DNA of 5,107 nt from Helicobacteraceae bacterium (GTDB lineage: Bacteria; Campylobacterota; Campylobacteria; Campylobacterales; SZUA-545). The stretch covers positions 1 through 5,107 of the forward strand of contig JAITEA010000164.1 in the NCBI GenBank assembly GCA_031282285.1, read 5' to 3'. The translations under genes and the position numbers were made by a program. The notes beneath the pieces were generated by a model. That model ran no database searches. It was not told where the DNA came from and saw only the letters and a list, made by a program, of their open reading frames with translations. Below, piece by piece: positions 1-4,356 of this stretch (position 1 is the first letter of the stretch; each line of letters begins with the position of its first letter).

Positions 1-315
1 ATCGGACAGATCTTCGTTTGCCTTATGATACAATTCGTCGTCCTCTATATAATCAAACGGGCAACTTACCGTTACGCCTTTGGCTACTTTAGAGCCTTTA
101 GTAATAGAGAGATAAACAACCCGATCGTTAATACTGTCGCCGTTAAAATCAAGCTCCGATTTTACTATTTCGCCATTATAGGTTACTTCAAGATCAGTAA
201 AAACTTTAATCCCTTCGCCAAAGTATAGGCATTGATCTTGCTTGGCGGCGCAAGCGCTTAACGCTAAAGCAAGCGTTAGCGTTAAAACGATTAAACTATA
301 TTTGTTGCGTAACAT
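1..315 (-). CDS. Small lipoprotein, second of a tandem paralogous pair (3' end outside window)
   Basis: An open frame of 105 codons starts at ATG 313-315 and runs off the left edge without a stop. Residues 1-22 form a lipoprotein signal peptide: basic residues R3 and K5, a Leu/Ala/Thr core, and lipobox L-S-A-C with Cys22 as the predicted lipidation site. It should therefore be exported by Sec and anchored in a membrane. It aligns without gaps to the upstream gene at 327-923, with 66 of 105 residues identical by my count, including an unbroken identical block at residues 21-40. Residues 63-71 read D-F-N-G-D-S-I-N-D, an EF-hand-like DxNxDxxxD loop of the kind found in FG-GAP/VCBS-like proteins; calcium binding is inference. 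Only 11 bases separate it from the upstream stop and no clear Shine-Dalgarno is visible there, so it is probably cotranscribed. Function unknown. The reading is firm; completeness at its 3' end cannot be judged. Confidence 0.85.
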   Translation of the reverse strand, partial: MLRNKYSLIVLTLTLALALSACAAKQDQCLYFGEGIKVFTDLEVTYNGEIVKSELDFNGDSINDRVVYLSITKGSKVAKGVTVSCPFDYIEDDELYHKANEDLSD

Positions 316-326
316 TATATTTGCTT

Positions 327-923
327 TTACCATGCCAAGGTTTCGGTTTTGTATTCTTTGCCGTTCCAATAAAGCAATACGCGCCATCCTAATTGATAAA
401 TACCGAGAGAATCGTATCTTGCTATATCCTTTAATTCTTCCGAACGAATTTCTTTCCACGACGGAAAAAGTTCAAGTAGCTGTCTAACAACTTTAATATC
501 GCTATTACCATCCCATTCTGGCAAAAGCGCGTTATTATAAACAATAAACCGTTCGCATGGAGAGGTTTTGGTAGCGCTATGGATAATACCAAGTGCTAAA
601 TGCGGAATATCGGACAATTCTTCGCTTATATCTGTTAATTCAGTATCATATTTAATAAAGTCAAACGGATTGCTTATTATTATATCTTTGGCTATTTCAG
701 AACCTTTGGTAATAGAGAGATAAACAATTTCATCGTTAATGCCGTCGCCGTTTAGATCGAGGACGGATTTTACATCTTTGCCATCGGCAAACTTCTCGAG
801 TTCAGTAAAAACTTTAATCCCTTCGCCGAAATATAGGCATTGATCCTGTTTTGCGGCGCAAGCGTTTAACGCTAAAGCAAGCGCCAACGCAGACGCAAGC
901 AAACTATATCGTTTTTGCAACAT
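327..923 (-). CDS. Small lipoprotein of unknown function with EF-hand-like loop, first of a tandem pair
   Basis: This is a complete 198-residue protein. Residues 1-22 are a lipoprotein signal peptide (K4/R5, an Ala/Leu-rich core, lipobox L-N-A-C with Cys22), so it is predicted to be a membrane-anchored, periplasmic or surface lipoprotein. Residues 63-71 (D-L-N-G-D-G-I-N-D) form a DxNxDGxxD loop resembling EF-hand or FG-GAP calcium-binding loops, followed by a beta-strand-like V-Y-L-S. The C-terminus holds W-R-V-L-L-Y-W-N-G-K-E-Y, a beta-hairpin-like motif common at the end of small proteins of this general type. No catalytic motif is recognised. The ATG at 921-923 is preceded by AAAGGA with 5-base spacing. 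It is AT-richer than the neighbouring ribE and thiD2. A paralogue follows 11 bases downstream. Alternatives include an immunity-like or inhibitor lipoprotein, but nothing seen favours these specifically. Confidence 0.85.
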   Translation of the reverse strand: MLQKRYSLLASALALALALNACAAKQDQCLYFGEGIKVFTELEKFADGKDVKSVLDLNGDGINDEIVYLSITKGSEIAKDIIISNPFDFIKYDTELTDISEELSDIPHLALGIIHSATKTSPCERFIVYNNALLPEWDGNSDIKVVRQLLELFPSWKEIRSEELKDIARYDSLGIYQLGWRVLLYWNGKEYKTETLAW

Positions 924-928
924 TACCG

Positions 929-934
929 TCCTTT
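929..934 (-). promoter_or_regulatory. Shine-Dalgarno of the first lipoprotein gene
   Basis: AAAGGA on the minus strand, 5 bases upstream of ATG 921-923. It supports that start. The second lipoprotein gene lacks an equivalent site and may depend on coupling to this one. Confidence 0.7.
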
Positions 935-969
935 GTTGCGCGGCAAAACATTTGACGCGTATGAAGCCA

Positions 970-975
970 ATTGTA
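970..975 (-). promoter_or_regulatory. Possible -10 element for the lipoprotein pair
   Basis: TACAAT (5 of 6 matches to TATAAT) on the minus strand, in the 92-base gap between ribE and the lipoproteins. It would give a leader of about 40 bases. There is no -35 at the right distance; a TTGACT lies only 4 bases upstream. Campylobacterota sigma-70 promoters often lack a -35, so this is plausible but weak. Confidence 0.3.
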
Positions 976-1015
976 CTCCAGTCAAACTTAAGACGGGGGC
1001 GCCGACGCGTAAGGG

Positions 1016-1636
1016 TTAAAAGATTGCGGTCATTCTGTCAAAGTAGCGGCGATCTAGAGCGGCGGCGCTTTCCTCCGATTTCGCGTCCAAAATCCGCGCC
1101 GTATAACGGGCGAATAGATCGGTTTCTATATTTACGCGGCGATTAACCTTATATTCGCCAAACAGCGTATTTTTCAGCGAGTGCGGGATCAGCGTCAGCC
1201 TGAACGAGTTTGCAAAAACCTCGTTGATCGTAAGGCTTACGCCGTCGATGGCGATGGAGCCTTTTGGCGCGATCAGACGCAGCGCCTCTTTGGGCGCGCC
1301 GATAAAAAAATCCCAGCCGCCGTCGCTTCGCTCGATCCGCGAAATAGAACCGATAAAATCGATATGTCCCTGCGCTATATGCCCCTCGAAACGATCGCCC
1401 ATAATCATCGCCGGTTCTATGTGCGCTCTGGCGTTAAGATTTTCGACGGCGATCGATCGTTGCGTTTCATGCGAAAGTTCGGCGCTAAAGCCCTCTTTGT
1501 CCAGCGCGACGACGGTTAAACACGCGCCATTAACCGCTACGCTGTCGCCGATTTTGGGGCGGTAAGCGGCTTTGATACGCAAACGATCGCCGCTTAACGC
1601 CGTTTGCGCGATCTCGCGGATCAAACCTGTGAACAT
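1016..1636 (-). CDS. ribE: Riboflavin synthase (alpha subunit)
   Basis: Catalyses the last step of riboflavin synthesis: dismutation of two 6,7-dimethyl-8-ribityllumazines to riboflavin and 5-amino-6-ribitylaminouracil, in the cytoplasm as a homotrimer. The 206 residues have the family's usual length and two lumazine-binding repeats. The first opens with the hallmark M-F-T-G-L-I at residues 1-6 and holds V-N-G-A-C-L-T-V around Cys39. The second contains G-H-I-A-Q-G-H-I-D (residues 85-93) and K-G-S-I-A-I-D-G-V-S-L-T (125-136), with S134 and T136 in the ligand-contact region, then L-I-P-H-S-L. The ATG at 1634-1636 has AAAGGA 5 bases upstream. It lies downstream of thiD2 in the same orientation, but the 193-base gap contains two TATAAT elements, so ribE probably has its own promoters. 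No FMN riboswitch is visible. Its partner lumazine synthase RibH is not in the window. Confidence 0.96.
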   Translation of the reverse strand: MFTGLIREIAQTALSGDRLRIKAAYRPKIGDSVAVNGACLTVVALDKEGFSAELSHETQRSIAVENLNARAHIEPAMIMGDRFEGHIAQGHIDFIGSISRIERSDGGWDFFIGAPKEALRLIAPKGSIAIDGVSLTINEVFANSFRLTLIPHSLKNTLFGEYKVNRRVNIETDLFARYTARILDAKSEESAAALDRRYFDRMTAIF

Positions 1637-1641
1637 CGCTT

Positions 1642-1647
1642 TCCTTT
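1642..1647 (-). promoter_or_regulatory. Shine-Dalgarno of ribE
   Basis: AAAGGA on the minus strand, 5 bases from the ATG at 1634-1636. It fixes the start that gives the canonical M-F-T-G-L-I N-terminus. Confidence 0.75.
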
Positions 1648-1653
1648 AATACG

Positions 1654-1671
1654 CGGCGCAATCTCGCGCCG
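1654..1671 (-). other. Short GC-rich inverted repeat in the ribE leader
   Basis: A perfect 6-base-pair stem (CGGCGC/GCGCCG) with a 6-base loop lies between the nearer TATAAT and the ribE Shine-Dalgarno, which begins 6 bases downstream of the stem in the mRNA. It is not followed by a U-run, so it is not an intrinsic terminator. A role in leader stability or translation is inference. Confidence 0.4.
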
Positions 1672-1764
1672 ATTTTGCAACTTTTGCCGCCATTATAGAA
1701 TATTTCACGCCGCCGATCGCTTAGCGACGCTATTTGGGCGGCAATTTGACTATAGCCGCTTTTT
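1668..1764. repeat. Tandem direct repeat, copy A (ribE-proximal)
   Basis: This 97-base stretch matches 1768-1864 at an exact 100-base offset with 7 mismatches by my count (six A/G and one A/C), about 93% identity. On the minus strand it carries a relic of the thiD2 3' end: codons K-A-A-I-V-K-L-P-P-K then TAG, where the real gene has I-A-K. Downstream of that come the same stem-loop sequence and TATAAT element. It is best read as a segmental tandem duplication of the thiD2 tail plus the ribE promoter. It contains no independent gene. Confidence 0.9.
1692..1697 (-). promoter_or_regulatory. ribE promoter -10, proximal (P1)
   Basis: A perfect TATAAT on the minus strand inside repeat copy A. Initiation about 7 bases on would give a leader of roughly 50 bases containing the 1654-1671 hairpin. 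The position 17 bases upstream has no TTGACA-like sequence, which is acceptable for Campylobacterota sigma-70 promoters. Confidence 0.55.
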
Positions 1765-1791
1765 GTTGCCAATTTTGCAACTTTTGCCGCC

Positions 1792-1797
1792 ATTATA
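1792..1797 (-). promoter_or_regulatory. ribE promoter -10, distal (P2)
   Basis: A perfect TATAAT on the minus strand in repeat copy B, exactly 100 bases upstream of P1 in an almost identical setting. If active, its transcript would read through the duplicated segment and give a leader of about 150 bases. Confidence 0.45.
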
Positions 1798-1806
1798 GGA
1801 TATTTC

Positions 1807-1830
1807 GCGCCGCCGATCGCTTAGCGGCGC
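1807..1830 (-). other. Stem-loop immediately after the thiD2 stop
   Basis: On the minus strand GCGCCGC and GCGGCGC form a perfect 7-base-pair stem with a 10-base loop, directly after the thiD2 TAG. The sequence after the stem is not U-rich, so this is a weak candidate for an intrinsic terminator; a 3'-end stabiliser or attenuator is possible. The matching element in copy A (1707-1730) can still pair in RNA through two G-U wobbles. Confidence 0.4.
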
Positions 1831-2210
1831 TATTTGGGCGGCAGTTTGGCTATCGCCGCTTTTTCCAGCGTATATAGCTCGTAGCGAATGTTTTTGTAGG
1901 TTTCGGCTTCGCTTGGTTTGCGGAGTTTGAAAGCCTCCTCCAGCGATCTGGCGGCTTCCTGCGCGCGCTTAAAGTTCGCGATCGCCATACCCTTAAGCCC
2001 GTCGCGCTCGTTTTCGCTCGCCGTCGTGGGGCGCAAAACATCGTTTTGGCTGTCGCGCTCGAGCAGCAGGATTTCGTCCAGATCGCATCTAACCTGCGAT
2101 CTCAGCTCCTTGAGCCGCCGCGCCAGATCGCCGTCTTTCAAAACGAAACGGCATATATCCTCCGCGACGCGAATCCCCTCGCGCAGACGGTTTAGATTGG
2201 CGTCGATCAT
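1830..2210 (-). CDS. thiD2: Standalone hydroxymethylpyrimidine-phosphate kinase, ThiD2 family
   Basis: 126 residues, the size of the ThiD2 family (about 130), which occurs alone or fused to the N-terminus of ThiE. Characterised ThiD2 proteins phosphorylate HMP-P to HMP-PP for thiamin synthesis but do not use free HMP, unlike canonical ThiD. Family hallmarks are visible: D-A-N-L-N-R-L-R-E-G-I-R-V-A-E-D near the N-terminus (residues 3-18), a central R-D-S-Q-N-D-V, an N-F-K-R-A-Q-E-A-A-R-S-L-E-E helix, and R-Y-E-L-Y-T-L-E-K near the end. I chose ATG 2208-2210, preceded by GGAAGGG with 9-base spacing, because the family starts right at this point. An upstream in-frame TTG at 2232-2234 would add 8 unconserved residues and has its AAGG abutting the codon. 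No ThiE domain follows. It is divergent from ung. Databases often label this family thiamine-phosphate pyrophosphorylase, which is misleading for the standalone protein. Confidence 0.85.
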   Translation of the reverse strand: MIDANLNRLREGIRVAEDICRFVLKDGDLARRLKELRSQVRCDLDEILLLERDSQNDVLRPTTASENERDGLKGMAIANFKRAQEAARSLEEAFKLRKPSEAETYKNIRYELYTLEKAAIAKLPPK

Positions 2211-2219
2211 CGCCGATAA

Positions 2220-2226
2220 CCCTTCC
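2220..2226 (-). promoter_or_regulatory. Shine-Dalgarno deciding the thiD2 start
   Basis: GGAAGGG on the minus strand, 9 bases upstream of ATG 2208-2210. It favours that ATG over the TTG at 2232-2234. Confidence 0.5.
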
Positions 2227-2253
2227 AAAGGCAACCTTCATATATTTGGCGCT

Positions 2254-2259
2254 ACTATA
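2254..2259 (-). promoter_or_regulatory. Possible -10 element of thiD2
   Basis: TATAGT on the minus strand (5 of 6 matches) in the thiD2/ung divergent region. It would give a leader of about 37 bases to the chosen ATG, too short for a TPP riboswitch. It overlaps the candidate ung -10 on the other strand. Confidence 0.35.
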
Positions 2260-2261
2260 AC
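2256..2261 (+). promoter_or_regulatory. Possible -10 element of ung
   Basis: TATAAC on the plus strand (5 of 6 matches), about 28 bases before the ung ATG, followed by an A-rich leader. It physically overlaps the opposite-strand candidate for thiD2, so both could not be occupied at once. No clear -35. Confidence 0.35.
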
Positions 2262-2279
2262 CAAAATCGCAAAAATCGC

Positions 2280-2285
2280 GGAGGG
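2280..2285 (+). promoter_or_regulatory. Shine-Dalgarno of ung
   Basis: GGAGGG, 4 bases before ATG 2290-2292. It sets the ung start. The reading frame is open further upstream, but that extension lies antisense across thiD2 and is not coding. Confidence 0.75.
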
Positions 2286-2289
2286 CAAA

Positions 2290-2952
2290 ATGGCGCTGGA
2301 GACAAGCTGGTTTAATCGCATCGGGGGCGAGTTTGAAAAGCCGTATATGGCGGCTTTGCGCGAGTTTTTGGTCGCCGAGAAGGGGCGCAAAACCATCTAT
2401 CCGCGCCCTTCGGAGTGGTTCAAAGCCTTTGAGCTGACGCCGTTTGAGAGCGTCAAGGCGGTGATTTTGGGGCAAGACCCTTATCACGGCGAAAATCAGG
2501 CGCACGGGCTGGCGTTTTCGGTTCAGCGCGGCGTGGCGATCCCGCCAAGTCTTATCAATATCTATCAAGAGATGAAAACCGATCTGGGGCTGAACCCGCC
2601 AAATCACGGCAATCTGACCGCGTGGGCGCAAAACGGCGTTTTGCTGCTAAACGCCACGCTCACCGTCGAGGCAAACCGCGCCGGATCGCACCAAATGAAG
2701 GGCTGGGAGAGCTTTACCGACGCGGCGATCGCCGCTTTGAGCCGCGATCGGCAAAATATCGTTTTTATGCTCTGGGGCAGTTACGCCATCAAAAAACAGG
2801 CGCTAATCGACGGCAAAAAGCATCTGATCCTAACCGCGCCGCATCCCTCGCCGCTCTCGGCTTATCGCGGGTTTTTCGGTTGCAGGCACTTTTCGCGCGC
2901 CAACGGCTACCTGATCGATTGCGGCGCAAAGCCTATCGATTGGCGCTTGTAA
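2290..2952 (+). CDS. ung: Uracil-DNA glycosylase, family 1
   Basis: Removes uracil from DNA by hydrolysing the N-glycosidic bond, starting base excision repair of deaminated cytosine and misincorporated dUMP. The 220 residues are close to E. coli Ung (229). All family 1 motifs are intact. G-Q-D-P-Y-H-G at 61-67 supplies the water-activating Asp63. G-L-A-F-S-V at 73-78 holds the uracil-stacking Phe76. P-P-S-L lies at 85-88. L-L-L-N-A has the uracil-reading Asn121. H-P-S-P-L-S-A at 185-191 has His185 and the DNA-intercalating Leu189. No residue is missing, so it should be active. It is monocistronic, divergent from thiD2 and convergent with leuD (21 bases between stop codons). A weak GCGCG/CGCGC inverted repeat at 2956-2974 lies in that gap but lacks a T-run. 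Confidence 0.97.
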   Translation: MALETSWFNRIGGEFEKPYMAALREFLVAEKGRKTIYPRPSEWFKAFELTPFESVKAVILGQDPYHGENQAHGLAFSVQRGVAIPPSLINIYQEMKTDLGLNPPNHGNLTAWAQNGVLLLNATLTVEANRAGSHQMKGWESFTDAAIAALSRDRQNIVFMLWGSYAIKKQALIDGKKHLILTAPHPSPLSAYRGFFGCRHFSRANGYLIDCGAKPIDWRL

Positions 2953-2973
2953 CTTGCGCGTTCAGCCGCCGCG

Positions 2974-3462
2974 CTATTTGAGCGAGGCGATCTCTTTTTT
3001 GGCGTATTCCATCAATCCGCCGGCGCCTACAAGCTCTCGCATAAACGGCGGGATCGGGCTGAATCTGTAGGTTTCGTTTTTGGTCAGGTTTATAACCTCG
3101 CCCGCGGCGTTATCGATCTCGATCAGATCGCCGTTTTCAATGCGATCGGCTTGCGCTACCTCGTAAATATAGAGCCCCGTATTAAAGGCGTTGCGGTAAA
3201 AAATCCGCGCGTAGGATTTCGCTATCACGCCCGCGATCCCAAACGCCTTGATCGCCACCGGCGCGTGTTCGCGGCTGGAGCCGCACCCGAAGTTATTCAG
3301 CGCGACGATATAATCGCCCTTTTGCGCCTTTTTCGTGAAATCCGCGTCCGCGTCCTCGAACAGATGGGCGGCAAGCTCCTTTGGGTCTGAAGTGTTCAGA
3401 TAACGCGCCGCTATGATCAGATCGGTGTCGATATTGTCGCCAAAACGCCAAACCCTGCCCAC
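2974..3462 (-). CDS. leuD: 3-isopropylmalate dehydratase small subunit
   Basis: Small subunit of isopropylmalate isomerase. With the Fe-S subunit LeuC (not in this window) it converts 2-isopropylmalate to 3-isopropylmalate in leucine synthesis. The 162 residues correspond to the short LeuD type found in archaea and Campylobacterota. Motifs: W-R-F-G-D-N-I-D-T-D at 5-14, A-R-Y-L-N-T at 19-24 in the loop linked to substrate choice, and N-F-G-C-G-S-S-R-E-H-A-P at 57-68. I chose GTG 3460-3462 because AAGGA sits 6 bases upstream and because the family begins with a short G-R-V-W-R-F-G-D segment. A TTG at 3499-3501 would add 13 unconserved residues. It lies 92 bases after flgG in the same direction, without leuA, leuB or leuC on either visible side. 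A homoaconitase or citraconate-type small subunit is the main alternative. Confidence 0.92.
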   Translation of the reverse strand: MGRVWRFGDNIDTDLIIAARYLNTSDPKELAAHLFEDADADFTKKAQKGDYIVALNNFGCGSSREHAPVAIKAFGIAGVIAKSYARIFYRNAFNTGLYIYEVAQADRIENGDLIEIDNAAGEVINLTKNETYRFSPIPPFMRELVGAGGLMEYAKKEIASLK

Positions 3463-3468
3463 AGATAA

Positions 3469-3473
3469 TCCTT
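3469..3473 (-). promoter_or_regulatory. Shine-Dalgarno deciding the leuD GTG start
   Basis: AAGGA on the minus strand with 6-base spacing to GTG 3460-3462. The upstream TTG alternative has no comparable site. Confidence 0.6.
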
Positions 3474-3496
3474 CGCCAAAAATTAAGCGCGATCTT

Positions 3497-3546
3497 AACA
3501 AAATCCGCCGTTTTGACGCGCAGACCTAACCCGCGGCTTGGGCGGA
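3497..3546 (-). terminator. Weak terminator candidate after flgG
   Basis: On the minus strand TCCGCC (3541-3546) can pair with GGCGGA (3504-3509), followed by TTTTGTT. The 31-base loop is long and has no clear inner stem, so this is only a possible intrinsic terminator or attenuator separating flgG from leuD. Read-through from flgG into leuD is equally compatible. Confidence 0.2.
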
Positions 3547-3554
3547 AACTACGC

Positions 3555-4343
3555 TTAGCGCTTCAAGCCGTTTACCGTGCTGAGCATCTCGTCGCTGGTG
3601 GTGATCGCCTTGCTCCCAGCTTCGTAGGCGCGCTGCCCCGTGATCAGATCGGTCATCTCGTCCACAAGCTGAACATTGGACAACTCCAAAAAGAGCTGGC
3701 GCGTCTGACCAAACCCGTCCAGCCCGGGCTGCCCGACGACCGCGTCGCCGGAAGCGGTGGTATTGACGAAGTTGTTATCGCCCAGCGCGTGCAAGCCCGC
3801 CGGATTGATGAAGTTGGCAAGCTCGAACTGCCCTATTTGCGCGCTCTGCGTCTGCCCCGCCTGCATCACGCTTATGGTGCCGTCGGCGCCGATCGTAAGC
3901 TGCGTCGTATCGGCGGGTACGACCACCTGCGGCAAAAGCGGATAGCCGTCGGCGGTTACGATCGTCCCGTTTTCGTCGAGCTTGAACGCGCCCGCCCGCG
4001 TGTAAGCCGTCGTCCCGTCGGGTAACTGGATTTGGAAAAATCCCTCGCCGCTGATCGCCACGTCGAGCTGGTTGCCCGTCTCCTTGAAATTGCCCTGCGA
4101 AAAGAGCTTCTGGATCGCGGTGGGGCGCACGCCAAGCCCCACCTCGATACCCGTCGGGCTGATCGTCGTCGCGCTGGTGCTTGTGCCGGCGTATTCCATC
4201 ACCTGATACATCAGATCGGCGAACTCGGCGCGCTGTTTTTTGTAGCCGGTCGTATTCACATTGGCGATGTTGTTTGAAACCGCGTCGATAGATAGCTGCT
4301 GCGCTTTCATACCCGTCGCGGCGGTATAGAGCGATCGAATCAC
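3555..4343 (-). CDS. flgG: Flagellar basal-body distal rod protein FlgG
   Basis: Structural protein of the distal rod, the driveshaft crossing the periplasm through the P and L rings; exported by the flagellar type III apparatus. The 262 residues match FlgG length (about 260). The N-terminal D0 signature includes S-L-Y-T-A-A-T-G-M at 4-12 and N-N-I-A-N-V-N-T-T-G-Y-K at 24-35. A FlgG-type insert follows (about 50-72), ending G-I-E-V-G-L-G-V-R. The middle has F-F-Q-I and Y-T-R-A-G-A-F. The C-terminal helix holds L-I-T-G-Q-R-A-Y-E and ends V-N-G-L-K-R, as in Campylobacter. The start is GTG 4341-4343 with AAAGGAGG 5 bases upstream. That Shine-Dalgarno overlaps the flgF stop, so translational coupling is likely. 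The stop TAA is followed after one codon by an in-frame TAG. Confidence 0.97.
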   Translation of the reverse strand: MIRSLYTAATGMKAQQLSIDAVSNNIANVNTTGYKKQRAEFADLMYQVMEYAGTSTSATTISPTGIEVGLGVRPTAIQKLFSQGNFKETGNQLDVAISGEGFFQIQLPDGTTAYTRAGAFKLDENGTIVTADGYPLLPQVVVPADTTQLTIGADGTISVMQAGQTQSAQIGQFELANFINPAGLHALGDNNFVNTTASGDAVVGQPGLDGFGQTRQLFLELSNVQLVDEMTDLITGQRAYEAGSKAITTSDEMLSTVNGLKR

Positions 4344-4348
4344 TTTTG

Positions 4349-4356
4349 CCTCCTTT
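4349..4356 (-). promoter_or_regulatory. Strong Shine-Dalgarno of flgG overlapping the flgF stop
   Basis: AAAGGAGG on the minus strand, 5 bases from GTG 4341-4343, sharing two A residues with the flgF TAA (4355-4357). It is the strongest ribosome site in the window; it compensates for the GTG start and suggests coupled, matched synthesis of the two rod proteins. Confidence 0.8.

Larger units (their letters stand above)
1768..1864. repeat. Tandem direct repeat, copy B (includes real thiD2 3' end)
   Basis: Partner of 1668-1764. Bases 1830-1864 are the authentic last codons and TAG stop of thiD2; the rest is the intergenic hairpin and TATAAT element. Because part of this copy is under coding constraint, it is likely the source copy and A the duplicate, although polarity cannot be proven from one sequence. 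Confidence 0.9.

Noticed and set aside
25..487. Plus-strand frames opposite the two lipoproteins (25-228, 242-487)
   Set aside because: Both overlap well-supported minus-strand lipoprotein genes and show no motif.
954..1011. Repeated GACGCGTA at 954-961 and 1004-1011, 50 bases apart
   Set aside because: An 8-base repeat of a palindromic core in GC-rich DNA is likely by chance; nothing else links the two sites.
1765..1781. GTTGC/GCAAC hairpin followed by TTTT on the plus strand at the repeat junction
   Set aside because: No plus-strand gene ends here, and the 5-base-pair stem arises only from the junction of the two repeat copies.
1530..1793. Minus-strand 87-codon frame covering the repeat and ribE start
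   Set aside because: Its ATG is part of the TATAAT-G promoter sequence, and it reads through the duplicated spacer and then out of frame into ribE; no similarity is recognised.
1637..1829. FMN riboswitch ahead of ribE
   Set aside because: The leader lacks the conserved RFN core and its multi-helix layout; the length is explained by the tandem duplication.
2211..2259. TPP riboswitch ahead of thiD2
   Set aside because: The likely leader is under 45 bases and has no THI-box sequence.
1918..2289. In-frame N-terminal extension of ung across thiD2
   Set aside because: It is low-complexity Ser/Arg-rich, lies antisense to thiD2, and the ATG at 2290 has a good Shine-Dalgarno and matches the family N-terminus.
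2956..2974. Bidirectional terminator between ung and leuD
   Set aside because: GCGCG/CGCGC forms only 5 base pairs around a 9-base loop and lacks a T-run in either direction; too weak to list as a terminator.
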